Assembly: GCF_026745355.1 (NCBI RefSeq)
Contig: NC_079209.1
Span: 20,723,571-20,787,570, forward strand
Source: Beta vulgaris subsp. vulgaris
Lineage: Eukaryota; Streptophyta; Magnoliopsida; Caryophyllales; Amaranthaceae
Direction: 5' to 3'
DNA length: 64,000 nucleotides
The notes beneath the pieces are model-generated. The model was not told the DNA's origin and did not search any database. It was given only the letters and a program-made list of their open reading frames with translations. Positions 10,848 to 21,600 of this stretch are shown piece after piece (positions within the stretch are counted from its first letter, which is position 1; the number at the start of each line of letters is the position of its first letter). A program made the translations under genes and the position numbers.

Positions 10848-11217
10848 AGACACATTAGAATATTACTCCGTCGAATAGCAGAAACTTCTTAGCATAATCC
10901 TTGATTACATGGGAAAGGCTCTAAAAATTAATAATGAGCTAAGAAAATATGTGTTTGGAGAAGGACATCAATCAATGAGGATAAATTAGTATCCACCTTG
11001 TCCGAAGCCTGACCAAGTCATAGGTTTAGGCCCTCATACTGATGCACATGTCCTCATCACTATCCTCCTTCAAATTAATCAGATGGAGGGCCTACAAATC
11101 AAGAAGAACAACTAGTGGATTGCAATTAAGCCCCTTCCTAATGCCTTTATAGTCAACGTTGGCGACCCAATGGAGGTAATTGCACAAGTAATATATAATT
11201 AGTTATAAAATTAAAGT

Positions 11218-11615
11218 TGTTTGGGCCCATTTCTTGGACCGGTCCATCTACGACGAAGTTACTAAAATACCCCTAACATCAGGGAACATAATCCTCCACC
11301 AGTTGGAGCCGACCAAAATGCCCTCATTCATTTTAGGTCTCACCCTCTATAAATAGGGGTTGTCTCATCAGACAAAGGTATTCAATTCTCACCTAACAAA
11401 ACCAGAGCATCTCTCTCTAGACTGGATTACTTTCTCTCTCTACCTCAATCTCAACTGACTTGAGCGTCGGAGGGGATTTCCCGGGAACACCCCCGGGCCA
11501 GTTTTTCCTTGTTTTGCAGGATTGGAGACTACGAGACTCGGGATTATAACGTAACTCGGGATTTGACTCTCACCCTAAACACATTACTCTTATGACTAGT
11601 TTCTAGGCAGAAACA
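11218..11615 (+). repeat. 5' LTR of the non-autonomous gypsy-type element
   Basis: 398 bp, TG...CA ends, with a TATAAATA box at 11348-11355. It differs from the 3' LTR at about a dozen positions (roughly 3 percent), so the insertion is moderately old. Confidence 0.93.
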
Positions 11616-11669
11616 GTTTGGCGCCGTCTGTGGGGATACTACATCTCAAAGTCACGTACCGAGAGCAAC

Positions 11670-12137
11670 ATGGCACCCCGAAGGAAAACCACCCGAGGCT
11701 CACTGTCTCGCCAGCCCACACCCCTCCAACCTCAACAACATGTCTTGGTCGAATCCCTGGCCCTAGACGACGAGAGATCAGCCCCCCGCGATGTCGAGCT
11801 CTCTGCACCACGGGACGACCCAGTCACAGTTACCGTGGCCGACATTGAAAGGATAGCCCTACAGCTGTACGATATCATGCAAAGGAGTCTGCAGGAACTC
11901 GTAGCCGGGATCCCTCAGTTCAATCAAGGGGGAAACAAAGAGTTGACTCGGGGAGAGTCTCGAGGCAGGGAGGATCCCCAAACTCACGTTCCTAACCGGG
12001 ACGGGCAGCGAGTGAGGGGAGAAAGGTCCCGACAGGCCAACTCTCCAAGGACCCAGAACTCAGATGCCAGGCGCATAATTGAGGAAAATCGCAGGCGCAG
12101 AGCGGAACAGGACACTCGGGAAGAGCCAGCTCATTAG
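11670..12137 (+). CDS. Gag-like N-terminal frame of the LTR element
   Basis: 155 codons starting MAPRRKTTRGSLSRQPTPL, about 55 bp after the LTR, the expected place for gag. It is rich in Arg, Gln, Pro and Glu and lacks the capsid core and the CCHC zinc knuckle of a full gag. A second open frame overlaps its end (12079-12456) and is equally basic, so a frameshift may separate two parts of one older gag. It may be only a remnant kept for RNA packaging. Confidence that it is gag-derived rests on position more than on sequence. Confidence 0.5.
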   Translation: MAPRRKTTRGSLSRQPTPLQPQQHVLVESLALDDERSAPRDVELSAPRDDPVTVTVADIERIALQLYDIMQRSLQELVAGIPQFNQGGNKELTRGESRGREDPQTHVPNRDGQRVRGERSRQANSPRTQNSDARRIIEENRRRRAEQDTREEPAH

Positions 12138-12529
12138 AAGGATGAGTGATCTACCTCTCGGGATAAGCAGAACAGCCTCAACTCTGGAGCTAATTTTCTC
12201 TAAATCCACCCGCCTCCACTCAAAGCGGAAAGGAGGATGCTCGAGAAGAAAAGGACCGAGAAGGTATTTCACATCACAAATCCCCGTAGAAAATGTGAAG
12301 GGACCCCCCTCGGATCCAACAAGCACAAATAAGAAAGATGCAACTCGGGCCCTCAACAGGTGCTCAGGATTCTTCCTAGATATCATCACGAATTACCCAT
12401 CACTCGACACTTCAATGTCGAGCCGGCGGCACATAAGCCTATCGGCGAGAAATTAAGGGAACAAAAGGAGAGGCTCCCTCCCGGGAGTCCACCAACGAAC
12501 ATCATAATGTGAACGCTCATTAATCAGAA

Positions 12530-15450
12530 GCTGAACCAACTTATCCAAAAAGGGCTAAGTATCATTTATTGTGCCCTACTTGACATCCGAGTAGCGGCGT
12601 TCCGGCAAAAAAAGACCTCCTCGGGAAGGTATTCATTCATTAGCCTCCCGAGTCGAGAATTTCTCTAATGGCACCCCCTCGATCGTGAGAGGAGTGCCCC
12701 AACCAGTTTAGCCAAAAAATGGCTAAGTATCGCTTATCAACGCCTACTCGGCATCCGAGTAGCGTCGTTCCAACAAAAGAGACCTCCTCGTGCAGCTTGA
12801 AGCTTATCTCAACACCCAACTCGGGATCATCATGGAAGGCTCATTGGCCCCCGAGTTGGTGCACTATCCTTCTCGACCTCAACATGGGGCTCAACAGTTA
12901 GCCTAAATTTGGCTAAGTATCTCAACACCCGACTCGGGATCATCATGGAAGGCTCATTGGCCCCGAGTTTGTGCACTATCCTTCTCGACCTCAACATGGG
13001 GCTCAACACTTAGCCTAAATTTGGCTAAGTATCTCAACACCCGACTCGAGATCATCATGGAAGGCTCATTGGCCCCCGAGTTGGTGCACTATCCTTCTCG
13101 ACCTCAACATGGGGCTCAACACTTAGCCTAAATTTGGCTAAGTATCTCAACACCCGACTCGGGATCATCATGGAAGGCTCATTGGCCCCCGAGTTGGTGC
13201 ACTATCCTTCTCGACCTCAACACGGGGCTCAACACTTAGCCTAAATTTGGCTAAGTATCTCAACACCCAACTCGGGGTTACTATGGGGGGCTTATTGGCC
13301 CCCGAGCTGGTGCATTATCCTTCCCGGCCTTGCCAGGGGGCTTAACACCCAACTAGGGATCATCAGAGCACCTAGAAAGAAGGCGAAATCACGAACCCTT
13401 CCCCCCCTTCCAGGACCGACATGGTGCTCCAGACTAGGGATCTTTCTCAGGCTCCGCTAGACGATCACTTCGGGAAGGAATGAGGCTACCTTATCCGTTC
13501 GTCCAGCGTGGGGTTAATTGCTTGAACCCTGAGCTGGTCCAATAAATACACTTGATAAAGGTGTGATGGTGTTTGTCATCCCACCGAGTCGAGCATACAC
13601 GTCGCGGTACCTCCTCGGCCATGCCAGGAGTACCCGATCACTTAGCGAGAATAGCTAAGTGCAAGCAAATCAACCTCCTCGGAACACATGAGGCTCATTA
13701 GCCCCCCGAGTCGAGCATACATCTTACGGTACCTCCTCGACCATGCCCAGAGTACCCGATCACTTAGCGAAAATAGCTAAGTGCAAACAAATCAACCTCC
13801 TTGGGAAACATGGGCTCATTAGCCCCCCGAGTCGAGCATACACCTCGCGGTACGTCCTCGGCCATGCCAGGAGTACCCGATCACTTAGCGAGAATAGCTA
13901 AGTGCAAACAAATCAACCTCCTCGGGAAACATGGGGCTCATCAGCCCCCCGAGTCGAGCATACACCTCGCGGTACCTCCTCGGCCATGCCAGGAGTACCC
14001 GATCACTTAGCGAGAATAGCTAAGTGCAAACAAATCAACCTCCTCGGGAAACATGGGGCTCATCAGCCCCCCGAGTCGAGCATACACCTCGCGGTACCTC
14101 CTCGGCCATGCCAGGAGTACCCGATCACTTAGCGAGAATAGCTAAGTGCAAACAAATCAACCTCCTCGGGAAACATGGGGCTCATTAGCCCTCCGAGTCG
14201 AGCATACATCTTGCGGTACCTCCTCGGCCATGCCAGAGTACCCGATCACTTAGCAAAAATAGCTAAGTGCAAATAAATCAACCTCCTCGGGAAACATGGG
14301 GCTCATTAGCCCCCCGAGTCGAGCATGAACTTCGCGGTACCTCCTCGACCATTCCAGGAGTACCCGATCACTTAGCGAGAATAGCTAAGTGCAAACAAAT
14401 CAACCTCCTCGGGAAACATGGGGCTCATTAGCCCTCCGAGTCGAGCATACATCTTGCGGTACCTCCTCGGCCGTTCCCAGAGTACCCGATCACTTAGCGA
14501 AAATAGCTAAGTGCAAACAAATCAACCTCCTCGGGAAACATGGGGATCATTAGCCCCCCGAGTCGAGCATACACCTTGCGATACCTCCTCGGCCATGCTC
14601 AGAGTACCCGATCACTTAGCGAAAATAGCTAAGTGCAAACAAATCAACCTCCTCGGGAAACATGGGGCTCATTAGCCCCCCGAGTCGAGCATGCACTTCG
14701 CAGTACCACCTCGACCATTCCAGGAGTACTCAATCACTTAGCGAAAAAAGCCAAGTGTAAACAAATCAACCTCCTCGGGAAACTTGGGGTTCATCATCCC
14801 CCCTAGTCGAGCATCCATCTCGCGGTACCTCCTCGGTCATAAGAGGAGCGTCCTACCAAATTAGCCAAAAAATGGCTAAATATCATTAATTGGACCTACT
14901 CGGGATCCGAGTAGCGTCACGAAACCTCCTCGGGGTACATGACGCTGATTAGCCCCCCGAGGCGAGAAACTCAGGCATTGGCACCTCCTTCGTCATAAGA
15001 GGAGCGTCGTAGTAACTTGGCCGAAAAACAGCTAAGTATCGACAATTGGACCTACTCGGGAATCGTGTAGCGTTGTGAAATCCCCTCGGGAAACATGGGG
15101 CTCATTAGCCCCCCAAGTCGAAAAAACTCATTCATTGGCACCTCCTCGGTCAAAAGAGGAGCGTCCTATTAACTTAGCCGAAAAACGACTAAGTATCGAC
15201 AATTGGACCTACTCGGGATTCGAGTAGCATCGTGAAACCTCCTCGGGAAACATGGGCCTCATTAGCCCCCGAGTTGGGCAACATTCCTTGGTCAATCCAA
15301 AGGGCTCCATACTTAGCCTAAAAAGAGATAAGTACACCTATGACGAACTCGGGATCCACATATGAAGGGCTCATTAGCCCCTTGAGTTGGTCCATCACCT
15401 CTTGGTCAATCCAAGGGGCTCTATACTTAGCTTAAAAAGAGCTAAGTGCA
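12530..15450 (+). repeat. Modular tandem repeats with conserved hairpin ACTTAGC...GCTAAGT
   Basis: Several tandem families follow one another: about four 113-bp units (12900-13350), about ten 122-bp units (13560-14840) and divergent units to 15450. Nearly every unit holds the same short inverted repeat, ACTTAGC(C)-loop-(G)GCTAAGT, with loops such as GAGAATA, TAAATTT or GAAAAAT. I count 21 copies (about 12539, 12707, 12897, 13007, 13121, 13233, then about every 122 bp from 13637 to 14737, then 14857, 15017, 15173, 15312, 15425). Many units also have CTCGGG...CCCGAG arms around GGCTCATTAGCC. Short open frames here are repeat artefacts. Confidence 0.85.
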
Positions 15451-15559
15451 CCCAGAACCAACTCGGGATCCCAAGGGAAGGGCTCATGAGCCCCCGAGTT
15501 GAGCACCCTTCCTTGTCCATCCCACCAACTCGGGATCACCCACCTCAGGTCTCCTTGGC

Positions 15560-15950
15560 AACCCCCTCGGGAGCTAGACTAAACATAGGCGTATGCCGTG
15601 TGGGCTGTCGCCCTCGGAATCCATCAAAGGCGCACCCCTCGGGACTTATGAGCTGTCGGGCAAGCTAGGTACCAAGGTTAAAGCCTCGGCGATGGCACTC
15701 CCGCGCGCTTTGGACCTGCTCGGGTTCGTGGTTTTGTGGATGCACCCCTCGGGACTTATAAGATGTCGGGCAAGCAAGGTACCAAGGTTAAAGCCTTGGC
15801 AGGGGCATTCCCACGCGCTTTGGACCTGCTCGGGTTCATGGGCGTGGATGTACTCCTCGGGACTTATAAGCTGCTGGGCATTCGAGGTACAAATGTTAAA
15901 GCAAGGGAGGGAGATTCCCTCGCTCCCTGAACCTGCTCGGTATCGGGGTT
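15560..15950 (+). repeat. 110-bp tandem repeat, about three units
   Basis: The motif CCCCTCGGGACTTAT recurs at 15635 and 15745 and, slightly changed, at about 15854. Each copy is followed by AGGTACCAAGGTTAAAGC (changed in the third) and, in the first two, TTTGGACCTGCTCGGGTT. GC-rich compared with the flanks; part of the LTR element. Confidence 0.8.
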
Positions 15951-16249
15951 GTCAATGCACCTATCAAAATCTGTAGCTCTATCCGCTCTCGAGACGAGGG
16001 CTATGAGCACATCTCCCGGGGAGCCATAATCCTCTCATCCCAGTCGGGGTTTCTTAGCCTCAACTCGGGAGTCAAGCCTCGGCCAAGCAGTAAAATAGTA
16101 AAGGCAAAGCGAGACCCCCGTGCTTGGCTAATCCTAGCGCCAGATAGCCAACTCAACATCATTTAGCCTCGGAACAAGCATTATTTTCCGCCAACCAACC
16201 GCAAAAAGAATGGCAGATCTTTACTCCGATTACTTGGCGTGGGGCTAAT

Positions 16250-16647
16250 TGTTTGGGCCCATTTCTTGGACCGGCCCATCTACGACAAAGTTACTAAAAT
16301 ACCCCTAACATCAGGGAACATAATCCTCCACCAGCTGGAGCCGACTAAAATGCCCTCATTCATTTTAGGTCTCACCCTCTATAAATAGGGGTTGTCTCAT
16401 CAGATAAAGGTATTCAATTCTCACCTAACAAAACCAAAGCATCTCTCTCTAGACTGGATTACTTTCTCTCTCTACCTCAATCTCAACTGACTTGAGCGTC
16501 GGAGGGGCTTTCCCGGGAACACCCACGGGCCAGTTTTTCCTTGTTTTGCAGGATTGGAGACTACGAGACTCGGGATTATAACCTAACTCGGGATTTGACT
16601 CTCATCCTAAACAAATTACTCTTTTGACTAGTTTCTAGGCAGAAACA
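16250..16647 (+). repeat. 3' LTR of the non-autonomous gypsy-type element
   Basis: 398 bp, the same length as the 5' LTR and collinear with it without gaps. It ends CAGAAACA directly before the AAAGT target duplication. Confidence 0.93.
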
Positions 16648-16652
16648 AAAGT

Positions 16653-18045
16653 CTTTGGTTTTTTTTTTTTATTTCATCATATGAGCATTACCCATCACCA
16701 AACATTTATATTTCTCATGTCATTTCAACGGTCTGGAACTTTGTCTTACTTACTCAATTTTGCAAAACAAAAAAAAGAGTTGGGTTGATGTTATGTTGTA
16801 TAGTGTATAATATATGTGAGTATTTCATATCGATAAAAGAATAGAGATGGGTTTACTTTAAAAAGGAGATACTCCTCTTATTGCTATATAGTTTTAAGGT
16901 GTAACCTCTTAAGTCTTGTGAAGTACGTCCCAAGCCCATATATTTGACAAGTTGACAATTACATCAATTTATATTGACTAAATGCTTGTTTGGTTACAAT
17001 TAGAATTATTTTCCCATAGAAATTTACAATTTGTGGTAATTTAATTTCCTTATCAAATTCTTAGGAAGTAGTCTATGTTTTTTTGGTAGTCATAAGAGAA
17101 GTTGTAATTCATTGGAATTTATGTATGAATTGTTGAGTGACCTAGTGGAGGGTAGGTATGTAAATCAATTACTATATTTTGTGGGAATTTTTCAATTCCC
17201 CCATTTTCCCCACTTCTTGTTAATCAAACAACAACCCAAATCACAAAATCATGTGAATTTCTATTACCTACATAATTTCTTGTATACTAAATAACCACTA
17301 CGTAGTACCCGCATGATTAGCCCTTTTAATACAATACGATTTCGTGATATTATTTTACTAAATTAAACTTACTTCCATTATTTGGTATTATGTTTCTGGG
17401 TTTGTTTTAACATAACTCAACAACTTCATATTTTATCAAGTTTGATCACTATATTCACTAAAATAGAAGAAAAAACATTGCCATGAAGTAATTTTTTTCG
17501 TAAGAAAATATATATACTCTGAGACTAAATGTTGGTCAAAGAAATAGTGATGTATAATAAATGACAAATGTTACCTTTTCCGTCTATGCTACACTTGTAT
17601 AGTAAGTGCTTTTCACCAATTAATGTTATTAAATTTGTAATTCCTTGTGTATAAGAAATAATATAGTCAAGTGAGATCTTGTTTCATTCATTTTAATATA
17701 TATTTTCAAACTTTTACTATTGTTTTTTGCTATGTATAATTATACCTATCGTTGATCAAAATAATCTATTACATGGCTTAAAATCAAAAGTATAGCAACT
17801 AAGAAATAAAAAATTGTTTAAGTAATTATTAATATTGTATATATAATTACCGATGTATTATGAAAAGTGATCATATATTGTTCGCTTTGGAACAATTTCT
17901 TGTTCCTCTCAAGAAGGAATTCGAAAAATCTTTTTTCTTTTTAAAGACAAAACTCATTCTACTAGTACATATTCACTGTATTTCTCTAAAGTATTTGCTT
18001 TTGCTATAGCTTGGTAAACAATGGTAAAAGCTTGGTATCATACTT
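16653..18045. other. AT-rich spacer between LTR element and satellite, no gene seen
   Basis: The remainder of the former intron 3 or the downstream flank of the dioxygenase. I looked for its last exon (the second iron-binding His and the RxS motif) and did not find it. The plus open frame at 17112-17294 has no recognisable features. Confidence 0.5.
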
Positions 18046-18699
18046 CAGCAAATTCAGCTTCTGAGCTCACGAACCCCTTACAATTGATAAAAAAATCATG
18101 TCAGTTTTTGGTATCGTTCAATTCAGATTTCCGAGTTAGGAGTTAGGCCCGAATTACGATTTTGGGCACAGATCAGCTGTAAATAGACGCAAAAAATCTG
18201 ACTGCAAGGAATTCAGCTTCTGAGCTCACAAACCCCTTAGAAATGGAAAAAAAAACATGTTAGGCTTTGGAATCGCTCAATTCTTATGTCCGAGATAGGA
18301 GTTAGGCCCAAATTACGATGTTGGGCCAAGATGAGCAGGAAACAAACAAAAAACATCTGACTTCAATGAATTCAGCTTCTGAGCTCACGAACCCCTTAGA
18401 AATAGTAAAAAAAACAATTAAGGATTTTGAATCTCTCAATTCGGATGTCCGAGCTAGAAGTTAGGCCCAAATTACGATTTTTGGCCCTGATGAGAAGAAC
18501 ACAAAATTAGGCTGCGACGCATTCAGCTTCTGTGCTCACTGGCCCCTTTCAAATAGTAAAACAAACATGTCAGGCTTTGGAATTGCTCAATTCTTATGTC
18601 CGAGCTAAAAGTTAGGCCCAAATTACGATTTTAGTTCCAGGTGAGCAAGAAATAGACGGAAAAAATTGGACTTCAACGAATTCAACTTCTGAGCTCACG

Positions 18700-21600
18700 A
18701 ACCCGTTGGAATTGATAAAAAATCATGTCAGTCTTTGGAATCGTTCAATTCTGATGACCGAGATAAGAGTTAGGCCGAAATTACGATGTTGGGCCAAGAT
18801 AAGCATGAAACAGACACGAAAAATCGAACTTCAACGAATTCAGCTTCTGAGCTCACGAACCCCTTAGAAATGGTAAAAACCAAATTCCCGTTTTTGAATC
18901 GCTCAATTCTGATGTCCGAGCTACGAGTTAGGCCCAAATTATGATTTAGGGAACAGATGAGTAGTAAACAGACAAAAAAAATCTGACAGCAACGAATTCA
19001 GCTTCTGTGCTCACGAACCCCTTAGTAATGGTAAAAAAACAATTCAGGCTTTTGAATCTCTCAATTCAGACGTCCGAGCTAGAAGTTAGGCCCAAATTAC
19101 GATTTTTTCCCCTGACGAGAAGAACACAAAATTAGGCTGCGACGCATTCAGCGTCTGTGCTCACTAGCCCCTTTCAAATAGTAAAACAAAAATGTCAGGC
19201 TTTGGAATCGCTCAATTCTGATGTCCGGGCTAAAAGTTAGGCCCAAATTACGATTTTTGTTCCAGGTGAGCAAGAAATAGATGGAAAAAATCGGACTTCA
19301 ACGAATTCAACTTCTAAGCTCACGAACCCGTTGGAATTGATAAAAAATCATGTCAGTCTTTGGAATCGTTCAATTCTGATGTCCAAGATAAGAGTTAGGC
19401 CGAAATTACGATGTTGGGCCAAGATGAGCATGAAACAGACACGAAAAATCGGACTTCAACGAATTCAGCTTCTGAGCTCACGAACCCCTTAGATATGGTA
19501 AAAACCAAATTCAGGTTTTGAATCGCTCAATTCTGATGTCCGAGCTACGAGTTAGGCCCAAATTATGATTTTGGGAACAGATGAGTAGTAACCAGACACA
19601 AAAAATCCGACAGCAACGAATTCAGCTTCTGTGCTCACGAACCTCTTAGAAATGGTAAAAAAACAATTCAGGCTTTTGAATCTCTCAATTCAGACGTCCG
19701 AGCAAGAAGTTCGGCCCAAATTACGATTTTGGGCCCTAATGAGAAAGACACAGACGCGAAAAATTAATCTGCAAGGAATTATCAGCTTCTGAGCTCACGA
19801 ACCCCTTACATGTCAGGCTTTGGAATCGCTCAATTCCGATGTTCCAAGTAAGCAAGAAATAGACGCGAAAAATCGGACTTCAACGAATTCAACTTCTGAG
19901 TTCACGAAACTCTTACAAGCTGAATTCTAATGTCCGAGTTAGGAGTTAGGCCCAAATTACGATTTTGGGTACAGATGAGTTGTAAACAGACGCAAAAAAT
20001 TTAACTGCAAGGAATTCAGCTTCTGAGCTCACGAACCCTTACAAATGGGAAAAAAACATGTTAGGCTTGGAATCGCTCAATTCTGATGTCCGAGATAGGA
20101 GTTAGTCCAGAATTACTATGTTGGGCCAAGATGAATAGGAAACAGACACGAAAAAGCTGACTTGAACTAATTCAGTTTATGAGCTCACGAACCCCTTAGA
20201 AATGGTAAAAAAAAATAATTCAAGCTTTTGAATCGCTTAATTCTGATGTCCGAGCTAAAAGTTAGACCCAAATTACGATTTGGACAAGATGAGCAAGAAA
20301 AGGACGCGAAAAATCGGATTTCAACAAATTCCGCTTCTCAGCTCACGAACCACTTAGAAATGGTAAAAAAAAAAATATTTCAGGCTTTTGAATCGTCCAA
20401 TTTTGAGGTCCGAGCTAGGAGTTAGTCCCAAATTACAATTTTGAGCCAAGATGGGAAGGACACAGACGTGAAAAATTGGGCTGCAGGGTATTCCGCTTCA
20501 GTGCTCACGAACCCCTTAGAAATGGTAAAAAAAAACATGTCAGGCTTTGGAATCGCTCAATTCTGATGTCCGAGATAGGAATTAGGTCGAAATTACGATG
20601 TTGGGCCAAGATGAGCATGAAACAGACACGAAAAATCGAACTTCAACGAATTCAGCTTCTGAGCTCACGAACCCCTTCGAAATGATAGAAAACCAATTCA
20701 TGCTTTTGAATCTCTCAATTTTAATGTCCGAGCTAGGAGTTAGGCCCATATTACGATTTTGGGCACAAATGAGTAGTAAACAAACACAAAAAATCTGACT
20801 GCAAGATATTCAGCTTCTGACCTCACGAACCCCATAAAAATGGTAAAAAAAACATGTCAGGCTTTGGAATCGCTCAATTTTGATGTCTGAGATAGGAGTT
20901 AGGTCGAAATTACGATGTTGGGCCAAGATGAGCATGAAACAGACACGAAAAATCGAACTTCAACGAATTCAGCTTCTGAGCTCACGAACTCCTTAGAAAT
21001 GGTAGAAAACCAATTCATGCTTTTGAATCGCTCAATTCTAATGTCCGAGCTAGGAGTTAGGCCCATATTACGATTTTGGGCACGGATGACTAGTAAACAG
21101 ACACAAAAAATTTGACTGCAACGAATTCTGCTTCTCTGCTCACGAACCCATTAAAATGGTAAAAAAAAAAACAATTCAGGCTTTGGAATCGCTCAATTTT
21201 GATGTCTGAGATAGGAGTTAGGTCGAAATTACGATGTTGGGCAAGATGAGCATGAAACAGACACGAAAAATCGGACTTCAACGAATTCAGCTTCTAGGCT
21301 CACGAACCCCTTAGAAATGGTAGAAAACCAATTCAGGCTTCTGAATCGCTCTATTCTGATGTCCGAGCTAGGAGTTAGGCCCATATTACGATTTTGGGCA
21401 CGGATGAGTAGTAAACAGACACAAAAAATCTGACTGCAGTGAATTCAGCGTATGGGCTCACGAACACCTTAGAAATGGTAAAAAAACAATTCAGGCTTTT
21501 GAATCTCTCAATTCTAATGTCCGAGCTAAAAGTTAGACCCAAATTACGATTTTGGGCACAGATGAGTAGTAAAAAGACACAAAAAATCTGACTGCAAGAT

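Larger units (their letters stand above)
2062..11175 (+). pseudogene. SRG1-like 2-oxoglutarate/Fe(II) dioxygenase pseudogene (exons 1-3)
   Basis: Intact members (about 350-365 residues, cytosolic) oxidise plant metabolites using Fe(II), 2-oxoglutarate and oxygen. Exon 1 (2062-2337, 92 codons) starts MEGGEKNVIL, contains VPSVQELV and ends CQEWGFFQ at a GT donor. Exon 2 (9871-10119) starts LVNHGV and contains [31 protein letters not shown] and LPLPY. Exon 3 (10848-11175) starts DTLE and contains [30 protein letters not shown] and KPLPNAFIVNVGD. The exon phases fit. The metal-binding His and Asp of HxD (HTD, 11035-11043) remain. One extra A near 10001-10003 shifts the frame after GFGQ, and stops occur at 10876, 10987 and 11113. 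Exon 4, which should hold the second His and the RxS motif, was not found up to the satellite. Introns 1 (7.5 kb) and 3 are full of transposons. The assignment to the SRG1-like group is strong; the substrate is unknown. Confidence 0.85.
11213..16652 (+). mobile_element. Complete non-autonomous gypsy-type LTR element (LARD-like)
   Basis: The element is 11218-16647 (5430 bp), flanked by a perfect 5-bp duplication AAAGT (11213-11217, 16648-16652). Both LTRs are 398 bp, start TGTTTGGGCCC and end GCAGAAACA. Directly after the left LTR comes TTTGGCGCCGTCTGTGGGGA, a primer-binding site of the tRNA-Asp-like type seen in Athila/Tat gypsy elements, with several mismatches. A purine-rich GGCGTGGGGCTAAT precedes the right LTR. 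Only an N-terminal gag-like frame is present; protease, reverse transcriptase and integrase are absent. The rest is tandem repeats. It lies in intron 3 of the dioxygenase pseudogene, on the same strand. Confidence 0.93.

Noticed and set aside
13801..14132. Open frames with repeated ...PESSIHLAVPPRPCQEYPIT
   Set aside because: They are produced by the 122-bp repeat inside the non-autonomous LTR element and do not resemble gag or pol.
16653..18045. Last exon of the dioxygenase
   Set aside because: I looked for the second iron-binding His region and the RxS motif in all plus frames here and found nothing convincing. It may be deleted or moved by the satellite.
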